A stretch of 64,000 nucleotides of DNA. Source: Voacanga thouarsii (taxonomy: Eukaryota > Streptophyta > Magnoliopsida > Gentianales > Apocynaceae). Position 1 is the first letter of the stretch. The number at the start of each line of letters is the position of its first letter. This document shows positions 33,968 through 44,657 of this stretch, in pieces. A model generated the notes under the pieces. That model saw only the letters and a list, made by a program, of their open reading frames with translations. It had not been told where the DNA came from and did no database searches. The translations under genes and the position numbers were made by a program. The stretch is taken from positions 744,001-808,000 of the forward strand of contig JANUWF010002051.1 of NCBI GenBank assembly GCA_026120185.1. The letters run 5' to 3'.

Positions 33968-36385
33968 CTTGTAACACCCTACTACCTAGGCCCGACAGGG
34001 CCGGGGATGTCGCCCCGTCTAAAGGACAAGGGGTCTTTATAACTAGGTCACACAAAAGAAAATAAAAGTAATACTTTAAAATTGAACTTATTACAACCCA
34101 AAAATACATGAGAAAATCCAAAATAAATTGTTCGCTACCATCTCTCAAAACAACACATAAGAAAAATAATATAAAGTCTTCAAAGCATAGGCAACAAATC
34201 TAGCTATTCATCTCCACAGCAGGATCGACCTGAAAACATGGTATAAAAGGTGATGAGATAAAAATCTCAATAAGTCCGTGTGTGCTTTGGGTGTTCAATG
34301 AAAATAGTTTGTGGATGCAAAGTGTGAAAACTTTATAGGAGAAATATTGGCAAGCAATAAACATTAGTAAAAAACAAGAGTGGTGTTTTCGACTTTTCCA
34401 GCCATACATAATTTATAAGATCAACCATTCAAAAGAAAGGATTATGGGTTACCACACGTTGGGTTCCATAACCGGATGGTCAGTATGCCACACTTTGTGC
34501 ATACTGCCGGTTAGAATGCCGACACTTTGTGCAGACTGACGAAAGGTAGGTGTACGGCCTACCGGGTAAGATACTCCTCCTTCTCTACACCCAAACATAC
34601 CAGTTGTCCACTCCGGAAAACACACAGTCCACATGACTGAAACTTGCTAGCTTAGACAGCCTAACTAAGTAGTACTGTCGCTTCTCCAAGTTGAGTTCAT
34701 CTTCTGGAGGTGGTCTCCAGCCAGAAGACTCGCTCTTGCTCTTCAAAACTAGTACTACTAGCCTACCCTTATTGAATACTCAACGTAACGTATCCCACTT
34801 GGGGAAAAATGAACAAAACATAGTTCCACTTGAAAATAGCAATTAAGGATTTCCAAAGTCTTTGTCAAAATCAGTTTTAGAAAGAGTATTGAGTTTTGAG
34901 TAAATCTGCTTATTGATTTCCAAATAATTTGTTTGACTAAAATAAGAAAGGAGTCAATCCTTATTTGCCTTTACAGAAATGAGTGTCCATGCACTCTACA
35001 TTTGGCTTGCCATAAAAATCATTTTTGCATCAAACCGGTTTTATGCAGGAGCTTACCAGATTCTTTGCTTGCTCAAATTCAAAAGTCTTCCAAGGCTGAG
35101 CTAACCCTGTCTGGGGTAAACACAAAACATAAGGTTACACTCAAGCTAAATTCATTTACACAAATAATCCTAGTTCAACTTATTACAATTACGACCCTAA
35201 TGTCCTAAGCTTTAAGGCTAGATGATAAGGAATTTTATAAAATAAGTCTAGTTTGATAAGTTAAAATAACTAGGGGTTCTAAAATAATTGCTAATAAATT
35301 ATTGACTCAAATAATAATTCTTGAGTGTTATTATTAATAAATAAACTAAGGTTTGAATATTGAATAATACCAAGCCCTAAATAATATTAATAAATGGTAA
35401 TTTAAAAAAATAGCTTTATTGTAAATAAATAATAAATTACAAATAGTTTTTAATTAATTTTTAATAGATAATAAATAATTAGTAATAATTAAAATTAATA
35501 ATAAATGAATTATATTAAATTTTTAATTGATAAATAACAAATAGATTTTAATATAAATAATATTTAGGAATATAGGTAAAAGTTTTAACTAGGGCCTACA
35601 AGGCCATTATTTAATTCTAATATTTATTATTTATTATTATTATTTATATAAAAGATTTATTTATTATTATATATATTATTTTTAATAAAAGATTTTATTT
35701 CTTTGATAATTAAAAGATTAATATTTTAATTAATAATCCAATCCAAATCTTCCTAGAGTTTCGAATTTTATAAAGAAAAATATAGTAGTAATTCTAACTA
35801 AAGTAATAAAATTTATTAATAAAAATAACTTAGACTTAACAAGAAAATAATTTTTCACCATGATTTTCCTATTGCTAGAAAAGATTCATAAACACATTCT
35901 CCAACATCAAATAATAAACCAATCCATTCACGAACATGTGCTTGAATTATCTCATACTATCACAAGGCTAATTTCCTACTAGGCAGAATCATCATTAATG
36001 GCTTCAATGGAAAATAGAAACATAAGAGCCTAATCACCTTGGGTGTCATAATATCTAACATGCTTCAAACATCCATAAATTTTATTAAGCATGATGAGCA
36101 TACATTGATTCCAAAGAAAATCCATATAGCTTAGTCATATACATCAATCCTTTTGTCTTAACTCCATCCCTTTCCTTGACATACATATCCCCAATCTCCT
36201 ATTCATATCCATTCTTCCTATCATCATCTAAGAGACATGAATTCAGAAATATAAGAAGGATTTAAGAATAATTACTTGATTGTCGATTACTTTGATGAAG
36301 ACTAAAGAAGGTCCACGCGCGATGGAGAGTATTGAGTGATCCAACGGAAAAACGGCCATGGTTGATGGTTGATCAACCATTTTGG

Positions 36386-36387
<2 letters not shown>

Positions 36388-36435
<48 letters not shown>

Positions 36436-36440
36436 TAGAG

Positions 36441-36483
<43 letters not shown>

Positions 36484-36493
36484 GAGAGAGAGC
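36388..36493. repeat. Expanded GA/GATA microsatellite in the 5' LTR
   Basis: About 106 bp: a GA run, a GATA block and a second GA run. The partner LTR has only ~35 bp of GA at 28110-28144, so the expansion and the GATA block arose after insertion. Confidence 0.9.
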
Positions 36494-38092
36494 ATTAGAA
36501 AGGTTTATTGAGAATTGAATGGAAGAGGATGAACAAGAAGGTTGTTCATGGTTTACCTTGTTGATGTTCCTGAGACCTTCAAGAAAAAACTGATTTTGAT
36601 CCGATTGAAAATTCTTGTTTGCATGTTTTTGTGTTACAAATACCAGAAATGAAGCCTAGGGATTAAGTAGAAGTGATCTGGAGTATTTGAGAGTGATTGG
36701 AGGTGTTTATAGTAGTTTTTGGCTTGAAGAAGTATAGTGTGTGTTCTTGGTGTTCTTGGTGAAAATGGAGAGAATTTGAGAGAAAAGCTCCCAATTTTCT
36801 GGAGTGTTGTTGGCCGAATGGATTGGGATAGATAGGAGTGTCGGTTTTCAGCTAGTGGAAGAGAGAGTGATCAGATTTTTTTGAAATTCAAATGGAGGAA
36901 ATTGTGGAGTTGTTTAAGGTAGAAGGTTAGCTAATGGTGCTTGATCAAGGAAGGTTTCTTTGCTCTTCAATGGTGCCGGCTGAACAAGCTGATTTTGTTG
37001 AAATGAATGAAGGTTGTTCAGGTATATAGCTGGCCAAAATTCAGTCTATGATGGCAGAGAAAATTCTAATTTATTAGCTTGTTAGAAGAGTGGTTTAATA
37101 GAGTAAAATTCTAGAATTTTTTTGAAGTTCAAATGAGTTTTGGTTAGAGTATTCTTAGGAGATTTTTGAGGTATGATTATGGAGTCCAAGAACTCAAGGT
37201 AAGTGTGGAGGTTAATGGTGGTCAGTCCATGGCTGAACAAGGTTCAATTCCCAGAGATTTGAAGGGTGTTCTTCGGCCTTGGCTTTGAGAGACAAAGCTG
37301 GAAAATTTTCTGGTTTCAATGCTCAAGAGTTTTGAATGATGAAGACTTTTGGTGCTGATTTTTTGCATTTACTTGGCTCGATTTACATCTGGTTTTCTGG
37401 GGTGTTCGAAGGTCTTAGAAGGGTGGTTTTCCAGACTTCTTTCTGGAGAAAAACAGAGGGTGTTTCAGCTGAATTGCTAACAAAAAGACAGCTCCAATTC
37501 CAGCTTAGAATGTAGCGAATTGTGCAGGAATTATTTTCTTGTTTTGTGCAGTTTGTGCAGTCCGAAAATTGCACAGAATTTTCAGCTTTCAAACCACATG
37601 AAATGACCATTTTTTTGGCAGAAAATGAGTAGGTTTACTGGCTGAATTTTTCAAAAAGTTGGTCTGCAAAAATTCTAGAAAATTTCCAAATTTTCCTTCA
37701 TTAAAACTATGAACAACATGAATGTAAGATTGAAGGTTCTACCATGGTGATTTATTTCTCGTGGGAATCCATCCTAACTACCCTCCTATTTTCGGCCAAT
37801 CCTCTATCCTTCAAGACTGATTTTTTTGAAATTCAAGGCTGAAGAATCATCACAGAATTTTTGGAATTTAAAAGGAGAGATTTAATGGATTTTAGTTTAT
37901 TTAAATTATGAAGGTGCTAGGACAAAGGTAGAGGTAATAAAAGGACAAGAATTCTTTTAGAATTCTTTTTAGGACACCATGATAAGATTAGGACATTCTC
38001 TTCATGTCTCTCCTAAGACAACATTCCTATTTTTATGGAATGCAAGAAAACAAAATTCAAACTTAATCAAGATAATCATGAAAAAAACTTAA

Positions 38093-38160
38093 ATGGTGGG
38101 ATTTGAACTCATGACCTTAGAGATTAATTCCAAAGCTCTAACCACTAAACCACAACAACT
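38093..38160 (-). other. tRNA-like segment in the 5' LTR
   Basis: Second copy of the A-box/B-box segment. Here the B box reads AGTTCAAATCC. The A box TGGTTTAGTGG and the spacing are unchanged between the two LTRs. Confidence 0.55.
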
Positions 38161-38404
38161 CTTGTTCTTATTTTCTCACCCACATATTCCTCTTATTTAA
38201 TCCTCAAGCTATCTTCCTATTTTGACCTCAAACAAAATTACCATTTTACCATTCCTACTCAATAAGCATAACTAAGTCTTTTAACCTATAAACCACAGTT
38301 CTAAAGCACATAAAATCATTCAAAAATATATATATTCATGCAAAATAATATGATATGCATCCTGACCCCCTTACTCTAGGGTTGGCTTTAGGTGGGGTTT
38401 CACA

Positions 38405-38409
38405 ACCAA
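38405..38409. repeat. Target site duplication accaa, right copy
   Basis: Directly follows the CA end of the LTR at 38404 and equals 25684-25688. Confidence 0.88.
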
Positions 38410-38736
38410 ATTAGCGCAACCTTAAAAAGTTTGGCGACATAGGACAGTGCCGAGCTGGCGCCTGCTCCGTGGTTCATAGCCAACATCGACCATGCCAAAA
38501 TTTCTCCTATTTCTAGATCAGGGCTAGCGTCGGTTTCGTGGGTCACGGTTAGCACCGACCGTGTTCTGACGGCAACAATTTTGATGTTTTTTCATTGTTT
38601 TCTGTAATAAAAGTCTAAAATACATTTTCAAGGATAAAATATCAAATATAAAGGAATATGCCTAGTTATTACAACAAATATATCACAAAACACCCTCAAA
38701 TAACAAGAAAAATATAGATAAATTTTGCTCCTATCA
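38410..38736 (-). repeat. 5' LTR of Athila 1, second part
   Basis: Resumes the LTR interrupted at 25688 and ends ctcctatca. It carries the GC-rich patch (about 38430-38570) seen in the sister LTRs at 5215-5390. Confidence 0.85.
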
Positions 38737-38741
38737 ATATT
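38737..38741. repeat. Target site duplication atatt, right copy of Athila 1
   Basis: Equals 4109-4113. Beyond it the tandem-repeat sequence continues (tccatttaccaaaatagtat). Confidence 0.85.
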
Positions 38742-39240
38742 CCATTTACCAAAATAGTATATCTAAACCATGGTGTATGCTAAAAGCCTTCATTTAATTT
38801 TGTTCAATACGACATAGAGCTATAACTTTAATTTTATTATCTTATTAATATTTTGAGTTGGATTGAATCTAAAATTGATAATATTAATACAACATGGACT
38901 GCCAATTGTTCAACCTCTTTCATGTTTATGTTAATTTTTCGATTGTAACTAATACAATTGAAATTCACTCGAGAAATGAAAATTGGAAGCAATCCTATTC
39001 TTTCATTGTATGATGTGTTTATTTCATATTTTAATTACATATTCATTAAGAGTAAATTTATTAAATGTTGTATTCTCACAAACTATAAGGCATTGATCAT
39101 CTTTAGCCTTTAGACTAATATTATTCAATGCCACTCTATTAGTATTTCGTTTGGCTAGTTTTTGTTGAGAAAAGGTGTTTGGAGATGTATAGTATGTTCT
39201 ATCACTAAAATAGTAGATCTAAACTATGGTGTATGTTAAA
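38742..39240 (-). repeat. Tandem units of the unknown repeat, right block
   Basis: Continues the unit broken at 4113. The next anchor, caatgccactct at about 39127, gives a period of ~458 bp when the insertion is removed. About 150 bp without a recognisable feature follow (39241-39389). Confidence 0.6.
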
Positions 39241-39389
39241 CGACTTCATTTATACTTTGATAAATACAGAGATGTAAGCCCAATTTTTGTGTGGTTTGAC
39301 TACAAGTTAAATAAAGGCTTTTAGCATACACCTTTGTTTGAAGAACTATCTCTAAATTTGTGTTGGATTTGTAACTGAGTATTTTTTTT

Positions 39390-40440
39390 TTCTTTTTTTT
39401 GGTACAGATTCGTGATAGATATACTATAATTTTTTTTTTTTTGGTTTTGTTCTTGTTAAAAATATCAATTCCTAATTTATCTTGAATAATTCACAAATAA
39501 GGATGAATATTTGTCCTAAATAAACATCCCAAATTAATTGTTTTCTTACTGTGAATGTTGAAAGTATTAGTACACTTACTTGATTCTCAAATAAAAATAT
39601 AATAATCAAGTTATTAAACAGTTAAAATTTTTAGTTTTTCTTGAATGTATATTAACAACAAAGGACTTTGATTTTAAGATTTGTTGATACTTTAACTTGT
39701 TCAATAAAACACAGTTAACATTTTATAGAATTTTTAAAAAGTTGATGACACATAAAAAGGTTTTTTATCCACTTCTTGAAGTATTAAAAATATATTAGCT
39801 TTATGTTAATGATATAAAGGACCAAGAGCATGATAATAAATTCGGAGAAGAACCTTACCTATTTTAATATATGTTACATGTAAACATTTTTATAAGAGAT
39901 CTAAATCTTTATCAAGAAAAAAGTTTATCCATAGTCCAAAAAATTAGATGCTCAAAATTACTTGATTTTTTTATGGAAGAAATTACAAGAGTACACACAA
40001 AAGTTTAGATGTACTGTTTTAGTGGATAAAACACACTATACATCTCCAAATACCTTTTCACAACAAAAGCTAGCTGAACAAAATACTACTAGAGTGGCGT
40101 TGAATAATATTAATCGAAATATTAAGGGTGATAGATGTCTTATAATTTGTGAGAATACACCATTTTAAAAATTTACTCTCAACGAATATGCAATTAAAAT
40201 ATGAAAGCAACATATCATACAAAGCAAGGATCGGATTGCTTCTAATTTTCTTTCTTGAGTGAATTTCAACTGTGTTAGTTACAATCGAAGAATTGGCATA
40301 AACAAGAAAGAGGTTGAACATTTGGTAGCACATGTAATATTAATATTATCAATTCTAGATTCGATATTGATAAAACTATTGTAAGATAATTAAATTAAAG
40401 TTGAAGCTCTACATCATACTGAACAAAGTTAAATGAAGGA
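39390..40440 (-). repeat. Right arm of the inverted repeat
   Basis: Reverse complement of 2480-3540. It includes the CACTA-like segment (39400-39543, reading CACAGTAAGAAAACAATTAA inward) and one inverted unit of the tandem repeat, whose protein-like frame runs on the plus strand (39962-40168, SPNTFSQQKLAEQNTTRVAL). It is cut at 40440 by Athila 3, so the arm may originally have been longer. Confidence 0.7.
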
Positions 40441-40675
40441 TGATGCGTAAAATTTTGGGTGTATAAAAATCATTTAAATTTAAATCTATCCCTACCCAAG
40501 TTTTAATTAAAACATTAATCCAAAATTACAAATATGAGCAAGTATACTCATTGTAGGCATAGTATTGGGAATTAATGAGTATCGATCCTTAAAAGAACAA
40601 GTACAAACTAATCATTTTTCATTTATTATTTCACCGACTCAACAAAGTGATAAACCAATGAAAAGGAAAAATAAG

Positions 40676-40720
<45 letters not shown>

Positions 40721-41883
40721 TCAAGGATGCAAATTCATGTAAATAGACAATTATCCTAAGAACATATTATTGAATCACTTAGCATTTATTAGAATCAATG
40801 GTCATCTTGGCATCATGAAGGAACTAAAGTAAGATCGAATCGTTTTTCAAGGCATGAACTCACTTATGTAGACTCCACTTCTTTCCCAATCCATGGAACT
40901 ATTATTTCTTCATTAATTTAGCAGATTTTTCAATTGAACTAAAATAGCCAAAAAATGCACTAAACGCTTCCTTTAATAATTACCCATATACTCTATATGA
41001 TAATAAATATAAAATCAATTAATAACCCTATGCTCTAGGTGAAATCAACTAACTTTTGATCACTTTAGTTCTTTAATCTTAATTTTGTTTCCCAAGTTTA
41101 TTAAGATCTAACAAAAATGAAATCAATGCAATAAACTTCTGACGTCTTTTCCCAAGTCAATTAGAAGAAAATGCATCAATAAATCAATGATAATAAGTAA
41201 TCAAATACCAAGGATAACAATAGATTGATCAAAATCCCAATTAACTCAAAATCATAATCCTCAAAACAGTATCTAATTACAATCAAAATATTAATTACAT
41301 CATTATTCTAGAAAAGTAAACAAAGGATAAAAAATAAAACTCATAGACAAGCCCTTCTTCTTCTCTTGAAAACTTCCTTTGAACAATGCTCATTTGAGTG
41401 ATGAATTCGTCTTTAAAAAAATGCGTAGCTAGCTTGGATCCTTGAATTCACACAATTCCTTATGTTTTCCTTGTTTAAATAGGCTCATAAAAGGCTAAAA
41501 TTCATTCCCTAATAGTTTTAGACCGAGTAAAAGTTGGAACATACCAAAACTCTTGGGAAATTACCAAATCCGTGCTTCATTAGAAAATTCTGCGCACAGC
41601 CGGCGTTTGCCGTGTTTTGGTTGCCGGTCTTGCTCTATTTTTTTTCTTCCGAAGACCACTATTTTACTAGAATGGGGCTAAGGCCGGCTCCACGGGACAC
41701 GGCCAGTGCCGATCGGTGCAGGTTTTTTTTTGTCATTTTTCCCTTTTTCTGTAATAAAAAGCCAAAACACCTTTCCAATGATAAAATATCAACTATGAAA
41801 GAATATGCCTAGTTATTGCACTAAATGTATCACAAAATATCCTTGAATAACTAGGAAGTTATTGATGAATTTAGCCCCTATCA
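40441..41883 (-). repeat. 3' LTR of Athila 3
   Basis: 1443 bp beginning tgatgcgtaaaattttggg and ending cccctatca, related to the Athila 1 LTRs. It contains a 40 bp TA microsatellite (40679-40718) absent from the Athila 1 copies, and the GC-rich patch at about 41590-41720. The adjoining minus-strand purines at 41884-41898 are the polypurine tract. Confidence 0.85.
40679..40718. repeat. TA microsatellite
   Basis: About twenty TA dinucleotides in a row inside the Athila 3 LTR. At the equivalent place the Athila 1 LTR has only a short AT stretch (about 4350). Confidence 0.9.
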
Positions 41884-44089
41884 CATTTTTTCACACTTGA
41901 ACCTTTACTTGTCCTCAAGCAAAGCACTTTAAAACAAAGAAAAACAAGACAATCCTTCAAAAGTTCAACTATGACAAAGCCGCAATTACCTTACAAACTT
42001 TTGATATGACGTTGCCATTCTTTCAACTCTTGAAAATATTCACAAATTGAAGTACTAGGTAAGACACACCAAGGCTCTTGAGTCAAATTAAACAAATACT
42101 TTAGTCTAAGAAAATTATTTCACCCTTCAAGAAAAAATGTAGATAACATGAATCATACAAGTCAAGTTATCTACCAACTCAAGTATTATAAATCCAAAAA
42201 TTGTGCAACTCAAGTCATGATTTAAGAAAAACACTATTTTTTTTTCTCTCAAATTTTCTCAATAACTTAGGGAATTGATAGCCTCATGTGAATGAATTTC
42301 TCTTCACGCACCATATTGTCCCCCTTATAGTCATCACTCATCATTTTTTCAACACTTCTCTTTCTTTCTTTTACTTTCGGGAATTCTTAGCCACAAGAAA
42401 GTGAATTTCTCTTCACTATCCGTATTGGCCCCTATAATCAAGCAAAAAGTATTTTCTTGTCTTGAAAGATGAAATAAAAAATTTTCAACTCATATTTCTC
42501 ATTTTTGAACTCACAATCAGTTTTTTTTCACTCAATGTTTCCACTCAAAGATTGTTTTTCTTCACAATCCTTATCACAACTCAAAGTCAAGCAAAGTCTA
42601 AACTCATAATATAAGAGGTAGCCAATAACTTTCCCCACATTCATCACATTAGCCACATTCAAACTAGATGAATACAATAATACTCAAACACTAATGCATA
42701 AACAAGATTAAAATTCTCAAGTTCTAACATATCCCATCAATTCATTGTCAATAAAAATCCCCCAAGTGAATGACAAAACTCACATCGAAGTAAGAAAGAT
42801 ACCTACAACATTGCTAAAGCAATGAAAATCACAAAATTTTAAAAAATTACAGAAAAATTTCGGCCAAAATGTGTACAACCCAAAGCTAAAGTATATGGAA
42901 ACTATTTTTAATGCTCTCCCCCCACACTTACTGGACATTGTCCTCAAGGGCAAAAAATAAAACAATGAAAGCAAAGCCTATTTCTCTAGGCATGATGATG
43001 GAATTTGAAGATAGGTATTACTAGAGAATGTGAATGAGGCATAACCACAATTTAACAACAACTCCCAATATGATCAAACCACCACAACACACCACCACAC
43101 ACAATCCTTAACAATCCACAATTTCTAATCAAACTACAACAACCTCAATCCACATTATCAATCAATCCCAATCTTCTTTCAAATCCAATAAAAATAATTG
43201 GAATGCCACAATTCAAACCATAATATAATATAGAACCTAATCATAGCATGAAAAACATGTCCACATCCTAAGTCAAGAAAAATGCATCATGGCCAAGAAC
43301 ATTATCTGTCTAGCATGAATTTATTATCAATATAATTGCCATAACCCAAAAATAGCCAACCTATGATCAAAATATGGACATGTTGCAAAAATAATTCGTG
43401 AATCATACTCTCATGCTATTTCAATTATAATAAAGCCATCAATTCAATCAAATTCAGCCAACCATTCTAAATCATGCAATTTTCGTCCAAAAATATGCCC
43501 AAAAATAGGAAAAATTCAATGGCAAGAGTTTAACCGTAAGAATGCAAGAAAAATTAGACATTTGTATTCTCCAATGCATGGGCAAGCAAAATGTGCAATC
43601 TTTTTGAAGAAATCTTCACTTGAAAAGAGAGATTTGAAAGTGGGTTCTTGAAGAAAAAGTTGAGATTTTTGGAGTTTTAATTCGTAGATTCAACAAAAAT
43701 AAGGAGATTTGATGTTGGGTTGATATTTTTGAAGGTAAAAATTAAACCGGTTGTGTTTGGAGAAGAAGAAACGACGTTGGGTAAAGAGAAAAATTGAGAG
43801 AAGTTGAAAACTTTGAAAACAAAATGGCCAAATTTGGCCATTTAATTGAGGAGCCCGACAGGAGCTAGCACCAACTCCAGCTTAGTGCGCCCGGGCCGGT
43901 GAGATTTTTTTTTTTTTAAATTTAATTTCTGCAAACACAATAATGAAAACCACGAACTCATGAAAAAAAATGCTATTATTCTAAAAATTAAAAATACAGA
44001 AACATAAACGAAAAAAACAGAAATTAAGGGTATGTCCCAATTAACCAAAACCCAAATTAGTGAAAATCATTTTTTTCCACGATCGTGAT
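41884..44089 (-). other. 3' non-coding region of Athila 3
   Basis: No coding sequence is recognised. A second purine tract (plus strand ctctccccccacactta) lies at 42916-42932, as in Athila 1 and 2. A perfect 22-bp palindrome lies at 43822-43843, centred on aatt and flanked by ggcca/tggcc. A short GC-rich segment at 43850-43905 precedes a T run. Downstream it joins gag directly. Confidence 0.6.
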
Positions 44090-44657
44090 CACGTAGGTTT
44101 GTTTCAGTATTCCTTAGAAGAGATCTTGTTTGATGGTCTCTAAGGAGTTTAGCTAATTACCCAAGTTGATTTTTCAAATTGCACATAGATGCCTCCAAGT
44201 TCCTTGTGGTTACATTCATTCCTTGAAACTCTGCTTCTATGGTACTTACCATTTGGTTAACCAAGTCCTCCAATGATAGCTTAGGTAGTGGTGCATTGTA
44301 AGATAAGGAGGGTTGTGTCCTTTAATTTCCTCCAAAGTTAGAAGAAGTTTGCCTAGGTTGGGTTTTATTGTTCCATGAAAAATTAGGATGGTTCCTTTAA
44401 CTACGATTGTAAGTGACACTATAAGGATTCTTATCTTGTTTTCCGTTACTCATAAACACAGCTTGTTCTAAGGACTCTTATGATGACCCCATGCTTTAGC
44501 ACTCATAATTTGGATACCTTTCCTATAAAAATCATAACTAATATTCATTACCTGTCATTGGGAAAGAGACATCACCATTTGTTCCATCTTTTGTGTAAGT
44601 GTCTCAACCTTAGCCTCTAAGGCTGCTATTAATGCTATGAACGACGAATAGAAGCCA
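44090..44657 (-). pseudogene. Athila 3 gag, C-terminal part
   Basis: Minus-strand segments match the gag end of Athila elements: a helical stretch (LIAALEAKVETLTQKMEQM, about 44570-44635), NPYSVTYNRS followed by RNHPNFSWNNK (about 44370-44430), and SLEDLVNQMVSTIEAEF with ASMCNLKNQLG (about 44150-44285). The zinc knuckle expected between is destroyed and several stops are present. The N-terminus is cut off by the insertion at 44658. Compare the gag remnant of Athila 1 at 24147-24365, which has the same MRNLE-type helix. Confidence 0.72.

Larger units (their letters stand above)
25689..38404 (-). mobile_element. Chromodomain Ty3/gypsy element (Tekay/Del-like), minus strand, internally deleted
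   Basis: Two long LTRs (25689-30054 and 33970-38404), TG...CA ends and a perfect accaa duplication define it. On the minus strand the order is 5' LTR, tRNA-iMet primer site, an acidic extra frame, gag, the last part of RNase H, integrase with chromodomain, polypurine tract, 3' LTR. Protease, reverse transcriptase and most of RNase H are absent, so the interior is only 3.9 kb. The C-terminal chromodomain, very long LTRs and iMet primer suggest a chromovirus such as Tekay/Del; the clade assignment is inference. The LTRs are highly similar, so this is the youngest closed insertion of the left half. Confidence 0.9.
33970..38404 (-). repeat. 5' LTR of the chromodomain element
   Basis: 4435 bp, beginning tgtaacaccctactacc and ending ggtggggtttcaca. 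It is 69 bp longer than its partner, a difference fully accounted for by the microsatellite at 36388-36493. Confidence 0.92.
4114..38736 (-). mobile_element. Athila 1: Athila-type Ty3/gypsy element, minus strand, split by nested insertions
   Basis: This is the outermost element of the left half. Its own sequence is 4114-8751, 22134-25688 and 38410-38736, about 8.5 kb in all. Read on the minus strand the order is 5' LTR, primer site, truncated gag, protease, reverse transcriptase, RNase H, integrase, long 3' non-coding region, 3' LTR. The FMDD reverse-transcriptase motif, the tRNA-Asp-like primer site and the ~1.44 kb LTRs ending TGAT fit the Athila lineage. It is flanked by atatt. Sire 1 splits it between reverse transcriptase and RNase H, and a chromodomain element splits its 5' LTR. 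All protein segments carry stops or frameshifts. Confidence 0.85.
40441..44657 (-). mobile_element. Athila 3: Athila-type element, minus strand, 3' part
   Basis: Begins with a complete 3' LTR at 40441 (left flank aagga, the presumed target duplication). Then come a polypurine tract, ~2.2 kb of non-coding sequence and the C-terminal part of gag, with no pol in between, so pol was deleted. A Tork-type element interrupts gag at 44658. The 5' LTR and primer site would lie beyond the window. Confidence 0.78.
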
